From assembly GCA_011375045.1 (NCBI GenBank), contig DRNB01000348.1, positions 1 through 19,248 on the forward strand: a stretch of DNA of 19,248 nucleotides, in the 5' to 3' direction. Below are positions 7,118 to 14,526 of the stretch, in pieces. The notes under the pieces are model-generated. The model saw only the letters and a program-made list of their open reading frames with translations. It did no database searches and was not told where the DNA came from. Position 1 is the stretch's first letter; each line of letters starts with the position of its first letter. The position numbers were made by a program, and so were the translations under genes. The DNA is from Aquifex aeolicus. GTDB lineage: Bacteria > Aquificota > Aquificia > Aquificales > Aquificaceae.

Positions 7118-7815
7118 ACGTATGGAGCGCCGTCAAGACGGTTATGTTTACAGGTTCGACCCTTCTGTTCTTCTTCGTAATCTGGATATACAACCCCTTC
7201 TCCCCCCATGAGGAGTACGAGCTTCCCGAGGAGGCGGAGCAGATAATAAACGATCCCAAGTTCGCAGCCGAAGGCAGGGAGCTGTTCAAACAGAACTGTG
7301 CCAGCTGTCATTCCCTCAGATACGACGGTATATACATAGCCTCCGTGGCTGCGAAGCCCGAGTGGAGCAAAGTCGAAAAAACCCAGGGGAAGCCCATACT
7401 CGAGGAAAAGGACGGAAAGCTGGTGGTGAGGGGGTACTTCGTTCCCAGAGACGTTTACGAAGCTGTGGCGGTTCAGGATCTCGAAAACCTGAAGGCTACC
7501 TTCGGTAAAGTTCCCCCCGATCTGTCCACCTACTACCTCGCAAGGGGTCCCGGATACCTGTATCAGTTCACTCTCGATCCCAACAAGGTGATACCCGGAA
7601 CCTCCATGCCCAGGCTCTTCATGCCCGAATACGACAAGGAAGCCACCCAGAAGGTCGCCAAGATAGTTGCCTACATGCGCTCGGTCAGCGAACCCTCTCC
7701 GGGGGAGAAAGCCAAGCGGACGCTCATGGGGATGGTAACCATCGGCTACTTTCTGGTCATGGGTGTTCTGATATGGATCTACAGGAAGAGGCTTTTGAGC
7801 AAAATGGGTTACTGA
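7114..7815 (+). CDS. petC: Cytochrome c1 subunit of the bc1 complex
   Basis: Membrane-anchored c-type cytochrome that passes electrons from the Rieske protein to a soluble carrier. In the 233-aa protein, an N-terminal hydrophobic segment (about residues 9-26) is followed by a periplasmic domain with one heme site C62-A-S-C65-H66. The block PPDLSTYYLARGPGYLYQF (134-152) resembles the c1 signature, and M165 in GTSMPRLFMP is the probable sixth heme ligand. A C-terminal helix (about 204-223) anchors it. The N-terminal segment may be an uncleaved anchor or a signal peptide. AGGAGGT lies five bases before the ATG. The gene ends just before a strong hairpin terminator. Confidence 0.93.
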   Translation: MNVWSAVKTVMFTGSTLLFFFVIWIYNPFSPHEEYELPEEAEQIINDPKFAAEGRELFKQNCASCHSLRYDGIYIASVAAKPEWSKVEKTQGKPILEEKDGKLVVRGYFVPRDVYEAVAVQDLENLKATFGKVPPDLSTYYLARGPGYLYQFTLDPNKVIPGTSMPRLFMPEYDKEATQKVAKIVAYMRSVSEPSPGEKAKRTLMGMVTIGYFLVMGVLIWIYRKRLLSKMGY

Positions 7816-7820
7816 AAAGC

Positions 7821-7842
7821 ACCGCCCTCAGGGGCGGTTTTT
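7821..7842. terminator. Bidirectional intrinsic terminator between petC and the lipoprotein gene
   Basis: ACCGCCC (7821-7827) and GGGCGGT (7832-7838) form a 7-bp GC-rich stem with a 4-base loop, followed by a T run on the plus strand. On the minus strand the same hairpin is followed by GCTTTT, and the opposing gene stops at 7843. It can therefore end transcription from both sides. Confidence 0.88.
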
Positions 7843-8247
7843 CTATCTGAACCTTAAGGTCCAGCTTCCCCTGACGTTCACAAGCTCCACGTTTCCCGAA
7901 AGGTAGCAGGTTCTCCCCTTCCTGATGTTGAGCCTGCCACACTTTCTGACCATCTCGTTGAGGGAGACGATCAGGGTCAGGAGGCTGAGGTCCCTGTAGA
8001 GGGTGCCTTTCCTGAGTTTTCCCAGAAGCTCCTCCTCCATCTCCTCCAGATCTCTGCTGAAGCGTACCCCGTAGGTGATCTGGGCAAAGTAGGTGTCCTC
8101 ATCGAGCTTCACAAGGCTTGTGATCCTCACCTCCGTTATATCCCCAAACCACCTGTACTTCGGGGCGAGCGCCTTCTCTATGTCCCCTGCGGTGGGCTCC
8201 CTGGCGCAGGAGAAGAGAAGCAGAAGGAGGAAAAGGATCCCTGTCAT
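7843..8247 (-). CDS. Small putative lipoprotein of unknown function
   Basis: A 134-aa protein I do not recognise. It begins with a very hydrophobic stretch ending in a lipobox-like LFSC, so C14 would be the lipidated residue. The F at -2 and the lack of a basic residue near the N-terminus are unusual for a lipoprotein signal. The mature part is about 120 residues, charged, with VRITSLVKLDEDTYFAQITY and a C-terminal pair of cysteines (C103, C114) that could form a disulfide. The ATG at 8247 has GGGAGGGG upstream and lies 5 bp after the comF stop, so the two genes are co-transcribed. The frame is open far upstream, but that part overlaps comF and is not protein-like. The bidirectional terminator follows. 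Confidence 0.7.
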   Translation of the reverse strand: MTGILFLLLLLFSCAREPTAGDIEKALAPKYRWFGDITEVRITSLVKLDEDTYFAQITYGVRFSRDLEEMEEELLGKLRKGTLYRDLSLLTLIVSLNEMVRKCGRLNIRKGRTCYLSGNVELVNVRGSWTLRFR

Positions 8248-8252
8248 CGGGA

Positions 8253-8894
8253 TTACCCCTCCCTGCTGAGGAAGTAAAAGAAGACGGCGTCCGCGCCGTG
8301 GAGCAGGAGCGTCCGGGATACGCTCACCGCGGTGGCTCCGGTTGTGAGGACGTCGTCGAAGACCAGAACCCTCTTCCCCTCCACCCTTTCCCCCTTCGCG
8401 GGGCTGAAGGCGGACTCCACCTTTCTGAAGCGCTCCTCTTTTCCGTAGCGGGCGAGGGGTTTTGTGTGCTTCGTCCTCACGAGGATCTCCTCCCAGCGGA
8501 GATCTGTTCCCCTGAGGATCTCCCGGTTGTGATCGAAACCTCTCCCCCAGTATCTGAAGGGGTGAACAGGGACGAAGGTAATCACATCCGCGGACACCTC
8601 CTCTCTGAAGCTCCTCAGATCTCCTCCTATCCTCTCCCCGAGGAGACGGGCGAGGGGTCTGACACCCCTGAACTTGATGAGTCTGATAGCCTCCGCAAGG
8701 ACACCCTCGTAGGGGGCATAGACCCTGTAGGCGCTCACGTAGGGGAGCGGTTCCCTCCGGGAGGTTGGGGCAGGCTTTATCCCGGACAGACAGGAGGGGC
8801 ACAGGTAACCCTGAGGGGATGAGCCAAGATTCCCTCCGCACACGGTGCAGTGATCCCATACCAGCCTGAGCTTTGCAAGGAGGCTTCCTATCAT
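8253..8894 (-). CDS. comF: ComF family phosphoribosyltransferase-like protein
   Basis: ComF-type proteins are needed for DNA uptake in naturally competent bacteria; the biochemical role is not well defined. At 213 aa the protein has the family layout: an N-terminal zinc finger with C16/C19 and C32/C35, then a type I phosphoribosyltransferase fold with the PRPP-binding loop VLVFDDVLTTGAT (176-188). The conserved VPVHPFRYWGRGFDHN block (108-123) resembles the ComF PLxxxRxxxRGFNQ motif. The ATG at 8894 has only an AAGGG directly before it, too close to act as a normal ribosome-binding site, and a possible -10 (TAAATT, minus strand 8911-8906) lies 11 bp upstream, so the leader would be very short. 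Divergent from carB; followed by the lipoprotein gene. Confidence 0.88.
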   Translation of the reverse strand: MIGSLLAKLRLVWDHCTVCGGNLGSSPQGYLCPSCLSGIKPAPTSRREPLPYVSAYRVYAPYEGVLAEAIRLIKFRGVRPLARLLGERIGGDLRSFREEVSADVITFVPVHPFRYWGRGFDHNREILRGTDLRWEEILVRTKHTKPLARYGKEERFRKVESAFSPAKGERVEGKRVLVFDDVLTTGATAVSVSRTLLLHGADAVFFYFLSREG

Positions 8895-8945
8895 CCCTTA
8901 CGACTAATTTACGCTTTTGGGACGGCACAGGCCGGGGGGAGGATT

Positions 8946-8951
8946 TAGAAT
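8946..8951 (+). promoter_or_regulatory. Possible -10 element of the carB C-terminal-half gene
   Basis: TAGAAT lies 12 bp before the carB ATG at 8964, which would leave a leader of about six bases with no ribosome-binding site. TTATAC (8951-8956) is an overlapping alternative. No clear -35 is visible. Confidence 0.3.
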
Positions 8952-8963
8952 TATACGGATCGG

Positions 8964-10580
8964 ATGAAGGGGAAGATAGTAATCCTCGGAAGCGGACCCA
9001 ACAGGATAGGTCAGGGGATAGAGTTCGATTACGCCTGCGTTCACGCGGTCTTCGCTGTTCAGGAGGAGGGTTACGAGGCGGTTATGGTCAACTGCAACCC
9101 CGAGACCGTCTCCACCGACTACGACACGGCGGACAGACTCTACTTCGAACCGGTGGTTCTGGAGCACGTGCTCGACATCGTCGAGAGGGAAGATCCCGAG
9201 GGGATCCTCCTTCAGTTCGGCGGACAGACCCCCCTGAAGCTGGCTCTGCCTCTCTTGGAGGCGGGCATCAGGGTGCTGGGAACCCAGCCGGAGAGCATAG
9301 ACAGGGCGGAGGACAGGGAGCTGTTCAGACGTCTCATTCTGGAGCTCGGGCTGAGACAGCCGGAGAGCGGAACGGCGAAGAGCCGGGACGAGGCTCTTGT
9401 GATCGCCCGGAGCTTAGGCTACCCCGTTCTGGTCAGACCCTCCTACGTTCTGGGCGGCAGGGCGATGAAGATAGTTTACGATGAGACGGATCTACTGGAA
9501 TACCTCGAGGAGGCGGTCAGCGTCAGCTACGAGAGACCCATCCTCATCGACAAGTACCTTCAGGACAGCGTGGAGCTCGATGTGGACGCGGTTGCGGACG
9601 GCGAGGAGGTGCTCATCGGGGCGGTTATGGAGCACATAGAGGAGGCGGGGGTCCACTCCGGAGACAGCGCAGCCTCCATACCCCCCTACACCCTCCCTCA
9701 GGAGGTGGTGGAGGAGGTGAAGCTCTGGTCCCGGAAGATAGCGGAGAGCCTTCAGGTCAGGGGGCTGATAAACCTCCAGTTTGCGGTTTCGGGAAGGGAT
9801 ATATTCGTCCTCGAAGTTAACCCCAGAGCTTCCAGAACCGTCCCCTTCGTCAGCAAAACCATCGGCTACCCGCTGGCAAAGCTCGCCGCCAAGATAGCGG
9901 TGGGGAGAAAGCTCAGGGACCTTGTGCCGGAGGTCTTCGAGCGCCTCGAGAGGGGGGAAAGCCATCCCGCCTCGGACTTCCTCCCCGCGGACTGCAAACT
10001 CTTTACCGTCAAGGAGGTGGTTTTCCCCTGGAACAGGTTTCCGGAGGTGGATCCCCTTCTGGGACCTGAGATGAAGTCCACGGGGGAGGTCATGGGGATA
10101 GACGAGGACTTCGGTCTCGCCTTTTACAAGTCCCAGCTTGCTGCGGGGAACAGACTGCCTGAGGAGGGGAGTGTCTTCATCAGCGTGGCGGACAGGGACA
10201 AGGAGAAGGTTCTGGAGCTGGCGGAGGGCTTCCTCAGGCTCGGCTTCAGGATATACGCCACCACGGGAACCCACAGGTTCTTCAGCTCAAGGGGCATACC
10301 CTCAGAGCACGTTCTCAAGATATCCGAGGGCAGACCCCACGTGGTGGATCTCATCACCAACGGTCAGATCCAGCTGATCGTGAACACCCCCACGGGCAGG
10401 AGGGAGGTCAGCGACGCTTACTTCATAAGGAGGGCAGCCATTCAGCACGGTGTCCCCTACACCACAACGGTCAGGGGCGGTTACGCCATCCTCACAGCCA
10501 TAGAGAGCTACCTGCGCCTTAAGAGGGAGGGACGCAACCTAAAGGTTTACGCTCTTCAGGATATTCACCGGAGAGGTTAA
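8964..10580 (+). CDS. carB: Carbamoyl-phosphate synthase large subunit, C-terminal half as a separate gene
   Basis: Second half of CarB, which phosphorylates carbamate to carbamoyl phosphate for arginine and pyrimidine synthesis. The 538 residues match E. coli CarB from about residue 554 to the end. Visible motifs are GSGPNRIGQGIEFDY at the start, NCNPETVSTDYDTADRLYFEP, GGQTPLKLA, the ATP-grasp elements VRPSYVLGGRAM, IEEAGVHSGDS and EVNPRASRTVPFVSKT, and a C-terminal MGS-like allosteric domain (about 395-530) with ATTGTHRF and VNTP. The N-terminal glutamine-side half is absent: upstream is the divergent comF. Separate CarB halves are known in Aquifex aeolicus and some methanogens. The first residue falls exactly at the domain boundary, so this is a working half and not a broken gene. 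Its 3' end overlaps lipA by 62 bp on the opposite strand. Confidence 0.95.
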   Translation: MKGKIVILGSGPNRIGQGIEFDYACVHAVFAVQEEGYEAVMVNCNPETVSTDYDTADRLYFEPVVLEHVLDIVEREDPEGILLQFGGQTPLKLALPLLEAGIRVLGTQPESIDRAEDRELFRRLILELGLRQPESGTAKSRDEALVIARSLGYPVLVRPSYVLGGRAMKIVYDETDLLEYLEEAVSVSYERPILIDKYLQDSVELDVDAVADGEEVLIGAVMEHIEEAGVHSGDSAASIPPYTLPQEVVEEVKLWSRKIAESLQVRGLINLQFAVSGRDIFVLEVNPRASRTVPFVSKTIGYPLAKLAAKIAVGRKLRDLVPEVFERLERGESHPASDFLPADCKLFTVKEVVFPWNRFPEVDPLLGPEMKSTGEVMGIDEDFGLAFYKSQLAAGNRLPEEGSVFISVADRDKEKVLELAEGFLRLGFRIYATTGTHRFFSSRGIPSEHVLKISEGRPHVVDLITNGQIQLIVNTPTGRREVSDAYFIRRAAIQHGVPYTTTVRGGYAILTAIESYLRLKREGRNLKVYALQDIHRRG

Positions 10581-11394
10581 AGGACTCCGCTCTGTAGGAG
10601 CTTCTCACGTGGGGTCCGCAGACCACCTGAGAAAAACCCAGGGAGCGCGCCAGCTCCTCCAGCTCCCTGAACTCCTCCTCCCCGTAGTATCTGACTACCG
10701 GATGGTGCCGGAGGGAGGGGGCGTAGTACTGACCTACGGTGAGGATATCGCAGCCGACACGCCGGAGATCCCTCATGACCTCCACCAGCTCCTCCCGGCT
10801 CTCTCCCAGACCCACCATCAGGGCGGACTTGGTGGGGATGTGGGGGGCTATCTCCTTGCTCCTTCTGAGCAGATTCAGGCTCCTGAGGTAGTGGGATCCC
10901 TTCCTCACGGTGGGGTAGAGACGGGGGACGGTTTCGACGTTGTGGTTCAGAACGTCGGGTTCCTCCCTCAGAACCCTCTCGAGGGCTTCCTCCCTCCCCC
11001 CGAAGTCCGGAACAAGAAGCTCCACCCTGACCCGGGGCAGGTTCTCCTTCAGCACCCTCACGCAGAGGGCAAACTGGGACGCTCCTCCGTCGGGCAGGTC
11101 GTCCCGGGTTACGGAGGTGATCACCACGTAGCTGAGTCCCAGCTCCCTGACCGCGGAGAGTATCCTGTAGGGCTCCTCCGGGTCCGGAGGCGGGGGGGAT
11201 CCCCTCGCCACGTTGCAGAAGCTACACCCTCTGGTGCACCGGGTTCCCAGTATCATGAAGGTCGCCGTTCCCCTGCTGAAGCAGTCGGAGATGTTGGGGC
11301 ATCTGGACTCCTCGCAGACCGTGGAGGTTCCGCTCCTTCTCAGGATCCGCTTTACCCTGTGAACCTGAGAGAGGCGCAGGAGGGGTTTACCCAT
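10519..11394 (-). CDS. lipA: Lipoyl synthase
   Basis: Radical-SAM enzyme that inserts two sulfurs into the octanoyl group on lipoyl carrier proteins. The 291-aa protein has both clusters: the auxiliary motif C27-x4-C32-x5-C38 in VCEESRCPNISDCF and the radical-SAM motif C53-x3-C57-x2-C60 in CTRGCSFC. Other family blocks are TFMILGTRCTRGC, YVVITSVTRDDLPDGGA, NHNVETVPRLYP, KSALMVGLGE and the C-terminal VRSSYRAESF, whose serine helps bind the auxiliary cluster. The ATG at 11394 begins 4 bp after the nuoG stop, with AGGGAG inside the end of nuoG as a possible ribosome-binding site. The last 20 codons overlap the 3' end of carB on the other strand, beyond the conserved region. Confidence 0.95.
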   Translation of the reverse strand: MGKPLLRLSQVHRVKRILRRSGTSTVCEESRCPNISDCFSRGTATFMILGTRCTRGCSFCNVARGSPPPPDPEEPYRILSAVRELGLSYVVITSVTRDDLPDGGASQFALCVRVLKENLPRVRVELLVPDFGGREEALERVLREEPDVLNHNVETVPRLYPTVRKGSHYLRSLNLLRRSKEIAPHIPTKSALMVGLGESREELVEVMRDLRRVGCDILTVGQYYAPSLRHHPVVRYYGEEEFRELEELARSLGFSQVVCGPHVRSSYRAESFNLSGEYPEERKPLGCVPPS

Positions 11395-11398
11395 AGGG

Positions 11399-13291
11399 CT
11401 ATATCCTGTACTCCCTCACGCCGGCGTTCTTCTCGAAGAGCCGGGTCAGGTTCTCGCTCCGGGCGGTGATCCAGCTGTTTCTGTAGAGGTGAACCTCCGG
11501 CCTGAGGGGTGTGGGATTCTCAACCCTTATGCGCCTGACGCCTCTCCTGACCTCCCCGAAGCTATCTCTGAGCCTTCTCCAGAAGGAGAGGTCGTCGAAG
11601 GACCAGGGGAGGAAGCTCCTGCCTTTCACCTCACCCAGAAGGGTGGTGAAGCTCCCCGGGGTTTCCCCCATCAGAGCCATGGGGATCCTGAAGGTGGCTT
11701 TCCCCGCCAGTCCGTCGGAGAAGGGGGAGGCGACTATGAGGTGCTTCGATCTGCTCAGTATCTCCGCCAGCATATCCTCCCCGTAGTACTCCGTCAGGTC
11801 CTCTCCGATCAGCACGAGGGTTTCGATCTCACCCCCCATCACCATACCCATCACCGCCTCCACGTCCGAGTAAAGCTCGCGGATCCTGCGGTAGAGTCCG
11901 TAGGTGTTGCCTTCCCTCGGCAGGAGGAGTACCCTGTGTCCCCGTTCGCTCCAGCGCCTCAGGCGCTCAGCCATCTCCTTAGCCTGAGGTCCCTGAAAGG
12001 AGTGGGCGCTGACCACGAGGGTTCCCCTTCCCTCGAGACCGTCCACCTCCTCCACGGAGATCTGCTGAGGCTTTAGCTTCCCGTCCCTGACGTAATCGCC
12101 TATCCTGTAAACCTTCCCCTCGATGTAGTAGCTCAGAACCGTGGCGGTGGAGGTGGTGTCCTCCCCTATAAGGAGGAAGAAGTCCGAGTCCCTGATCTCC
12201 TCGAGGGTGGGGGGAACGTAGTCCCCGAAAACCTCCGCAAGCTTGAAGAAGTCCGCGGTCTGGGGGGCTGTGAGGTAAGCTCCCACGGCGTCGGCAACGG
12301 CGACGACGTCCTCTACAATTTCGTTGGGCACGTAGCCTGAGAGGACGAAGGCCACCTTTCCGGAGCTGTCGCTCAGCAGGCTTTTGAGGAGGTTCACCAT
12401 GTTGGCCGGGGTCTCTTCCTTGCCGTGGGCTGTGGGTGTGAGAAGCCTCTCTCTGTTGAGAAGGTCGTAGCCAAAGAAAGCTTTGGCGCATATGTTCAGA
12501 TCGTCCGTGGGCATTATCCTGTAAACCTTTCTCTTGGATCTCCAGTCCCCCTCTCCGAACTCCACCGTTACCTCGCACCCCATAGGACACAGGTTGCAGC
12601 GGGTGCGTTCCCTTCTGAGGAGCCAGCTTCTTGTCCAGAACCTGAAGGGCTTGGAGAGGATCGCACCCACGGGACACACGTAAACGCATATTCCGCACAT
12701 CTCGCACACGGAGGTGTCCATGGGTCTGACGGTGGGCACTATGTTCGAGTGAAACCCCCTCTCCTCCACGTAGAGGGCGTGGGCGGAGACCACCTCGTTG
12801 CAGGCTCTCACGCACCTGTAGCAGACTATACACCTGTTGGAGTGGTACTCGAGGAAGTCGCTCTCCCAGTCGTGCTCCTCCCTTTCCTTCTCGAGGGCGG
12901 ATATGGGAACCACCTGCCTCTGGGGTCCGTAAATGGCTCCGTAGTTCTGGAGATCGCACTCCCCAGCCTTGTCGCAGACGGGACAGTCGAGGGGGTGCCT
13001 CGTCATGAGAGCCTGAAGGAGGTATCTCTGATTCTCCCTGACCGCTTCGCTGGTCCTGTGGGTTCTGATCACCATCCCCTCCTGAACGGGGGTGTTGCAG
13101 GATATAACGAGCCGTTTTATGTTCTCCCAGTAAACCAGACACATCCTGCAGGAACCCGCTATAGACAGCCGGGGGTGGTAGCAGAAGAAGGGTATCTCTA
13201 TGCCGTTTTCGAGGGCTGCCTGAAGGACCGTCCTCCCCTCTTCGACCTCGTACTCCCTGTCGTCTATAACTATCTTCACCTTACCGCCCAT
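11399..13291 (-). CDS. nuoG: NADH-quinone oxidoreductase subunit G (short form, extra [4Fe-4S] motif)
   Basis: Iron-sulfur subunit of respiratory complex I. In the 630-aa protein, the N-terminal [2Fe-2S] domain has C37, C48, C51 and C65, followed by the N5-type set H99, C103, C106, C112 in HPLDCPVCDKAGEC. Then come two complete CxxCxxCxxxC motifs (C154/157/160/164 and C196/199/202/206, the latter in CEMCGICVYVCPVGAI). An N7-type set follows: C232, C235, C239 in RCNLCPMGC with C268. The rest resembles a molybdopterin-enzyme domain that has lost cofactor motifs, and it is much shorter than in E. coli (about 900 aa). No other nuo gene is nearby; it is followed by lipA. A related hydrogenase or formate dehydrogenase diaphorase subunit is the main alternative. 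The start has GGAGGAG upstream. Confidence 0.87.
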   Translation of the reverse strand: MGGKVKIVIDDREYEVEEGRTVLQAALENGIEIPFFCYHPRLSIAGSCRMCLVYWENIKRLVISCNTPVQEGMVIRTHRTSEAVRENQRYLLQALMTRHPLDCPVCDKAGECDLQNYGAIYGPQRQVVPISALEKEREEHDWESDFLEYHSNRCIVCYRCVRACNEVVSAHALYVEERGFHSNIVPTVRPMDTSVCEMCGICVYVCPVGAILSKPFRFWTRSWLLRRERTRCNLCPMGCEVTVEFGEGDWRSKRKVYRIMPTDDLNICAKAFFGYDLLNRERLLTPTAHGKEETPANMVNLLKSLLSDSSGKVAFVLSGYVPNEIVEDVVAVADAVGAYLTAPQTADFFKLAEVFGDYVPPTLEEIRDSDFFLLIGEDTTSTATVLSYYIEGKVYRIGDYVRDGKLKPQQISVEEVDGLEGRGTLVVSAHSFQGPQAKEMAERLRRWSERGHRVLLLPREGNTYGLYRRIRELYSDVEAVMGMVMGGEIETLVLIGEDLTEYYGEDMLAEILSRSKHLIVASPFSDGLAGKATFRIPMALMGETPGSFTTLLGEVKGRSFLPWSFDDLSFWRRLRDSFGEVRRGVRRIRVENPTPLRPEVHLYRNSWITARSENLTRLFEKNAGVREYRI

Positions 13292-13323
13292 GGCACTCCT
13301 CCGTCAGAGATAGCACGCCACAC

Positions 13324-13352
13324 ATAATAACTCTCTTCCGGAGAGGATGCAA
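13324..13352 (-). promoter_or_regulatory. Putative promoter of nuoG-lipA
   Basis: On the minus strand TTGCAT (13352-13347) and TATTAT (13329-13324) are 17 bp apart, each close to the housekeeping consensus. Transcription would start near 13317, giving a short leader that contains the nuoG ribosome-binding site GGAGGAG. Confidence 0.65.
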
Positions 13353-13366
13353 CCGCCCAGGGCGGT
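13352..13366. promoter_or_regulatory. Perfect dyad between the divergent nuoG and mscS promoters
   Basis: ACCGCCC (13352-13358) and GGGCGGT (13360-13366) form a perfect 7-bp inverted repeat around one central base. It abuts the -35 of the nuoG promoter and falls in the spacer just upstream of the mscS -10. It has no T run, so it is not a terminator; an operator is possible. Confidence 0.5.
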
Positions 13367-13371
13367 GGGGG

Positions 13372-13377
13372 TATAAT
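13372..13377 (+). promoter_or_regulatory. -10 element of mscS
   Basis: A perfect TATAAT nine bases before the mscS ATG. No ribosome-binding site lies between them, so the transcript would have a leader of only a few bases. The -35 position (GCAACC, 13349-13354) is poor. Confidence 0.55.
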
Positions 13378-13386
13378 CCCATAACT

Positions 13387-14526
13387 ATGGAGGAACTCAC
13401 CCGCTCCCTCGGAGAGCTTCAAGATTACCTCAACTACGTCATCTTCGGGGTTCCCCTCTACAGGCTTGCGCTTTCCCTGCTGGTTTTCTTCCTCTTCCTC
13501 TTCTTCAGAAAGCTCTTTGTCCTGATCCTCCTGAGATCCGTGAGGAGGCTAACCCGCCGGACCGCAACGGAGATAGACGACATAGTCCTCAGGGTTCTCT
13601 CCAAGCCCGTCAGCTTCCTGATAGTGGTGGGGGGTGTGTTTCTCTCCCTCAGGATCCTCGGACTGGAAAACGAAATCGTGGCGAGGATACTCAGGACCCT
13701 CGTCATCTTTGTAATCTCCTGGACCGCTTACAACCTGGTGGTGGCTCTGGAGTCTCAGTTCTTCAGGTTTGCGGAGAAGTTCGGAAGGGATTTTGCCAAA
13801 GAGGTGGGGGGATTCCTCATAAAGATATCCAAAGCCTTTGTCATCACGGTGGGCTCCGTGGCGGTGCTTCAGGAGTGGGGGATAAACGTGAGCGCCCTCC
13901 TCGCCTCTCTGGGACTGGGCGGTTTAGCCTTTGCTCTGGCAGCAAAAGACACCGCCGCCAATCTGTTCGGAGGGTTGACGGTCCTTGCGGACAAGTCCAT
14001 GAAGGTGGGGGACTGGGTAAAGATAGGGGACGTGGAGGGTATAGTCGAGGACATAGGACTGAGAACCACGAAGATCAGGAGCTTCGAGAAGAGTCTCTTC
14101 ACAGTTCCCAATCAGGTGCTCGCCAGCCAGCCCCTCGAAAACTTCTCCCGCAGGAACGTGAGGAGGATAAAGATGACCGTGGGTGTAACCTACAGCACAT
14201 CCCGGGATCAGATGGTTCGCATTCTGGAGGAGATCAGGGAGATGCTCAGGAACCATCCCCGTATAGCCAAGGATCAGCTCCTCATGGTTTACTTTACGGA
14301 TTTCGGGGACAGCTCCCTCGACATATTTATATACTGCTTCACGGACACAGCCAACTGGGCTGAGTATCTCTCCATCAGGGAGGACGTGAACCTCAGGATC
14401 ATGGAGATAGTCGAAAGAAACGGTTCCTCCTTCGCCTTCCCCAGCAGGTCCATATATGTGGAAAAGCTACCCACCGGGGAACCTGCCGACAGTATCTCTC
14501 GAACTCAGGACCGTAAGTCCTCCTGA
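13387..14526 (+). CDS. mscS: MscS family mechanosensitive ion channel
   Basis: Membrane channel that opens on osmotic downshock to release solutes. The 379-aa protein has hydrophobic segments at about residues 24-49, 73-92 and 99-121, further helices to about 163, then the pore helix at 170-202 with the Gly/Ala pattern LASLGLGGLAFALAAKDTAANLFGG. The following beta domain VGDWVKIGDVEGIVEDIGLR...TVPN (207-242) is the family hallmark, with an alpha/beta C-terminal domain after it. It is longer than E. coli MscS (286 aa), mainly because of additional N-terminal helices. The ATG at 13387 has no upstream ribosome-binding site but follows a TATAAT closely. The last 128 bp overlap the opposing methyltransferase-like gene; residues after about 363 look unconserved. 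Confidence 0.93.
   Translation: MEELTRSLGELQDYLNYVIFGVPLYRLALSLLVFFLFLFFRKLFVLILLRSVRRLTRRTATEIDDIVLRVLSKPVSFLIVVGGVFLSLRILGLENEIVARILRTLVIFVISWTAYNLVVALESQFFRFAEKFGRDFAKEVGGFLIKISKAFVITVGSVAVLQEWGINVSALLASLGLGGLAFALAAKDTAANLFGGLTVLADKSMKVGDWVKIGDVEGIVEDIGLRTTKIRSFEKSLFTVPNQVLASQPLENFSRRNVRRIKMTVGVTYSTSRDQMVRILEEIREMLRNHPRIAKDQLLMVYFTDFGDSSLDIFIYCFTDTANWAEYLSIREDVNLRIMEIVERNGSSFAFPSRSIYVEKLPTGEPADSISRTQDRKSS

Noticed and set aside
7843..8928. 361-codon minus-strand frame that contains the lipoprotein
   Set aside because: Its first two thirds run through comF in another frame with Arg/Gly/Pro-rich, non-protein-like sequence. The supported start is the ATG at 8247.
11979..13142. 387-codon minus-strand frame inside nuoG
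   Set aside because: Low-complexity Arg/Gly/Ser/Leu translation, a shadow of nuoG, whose cysteine motifs are in the other frame.
13352..13366. Intrinsic terminator
   Set aside because: Stem looks terminator-like, but no gene reads into it and no T run follows.
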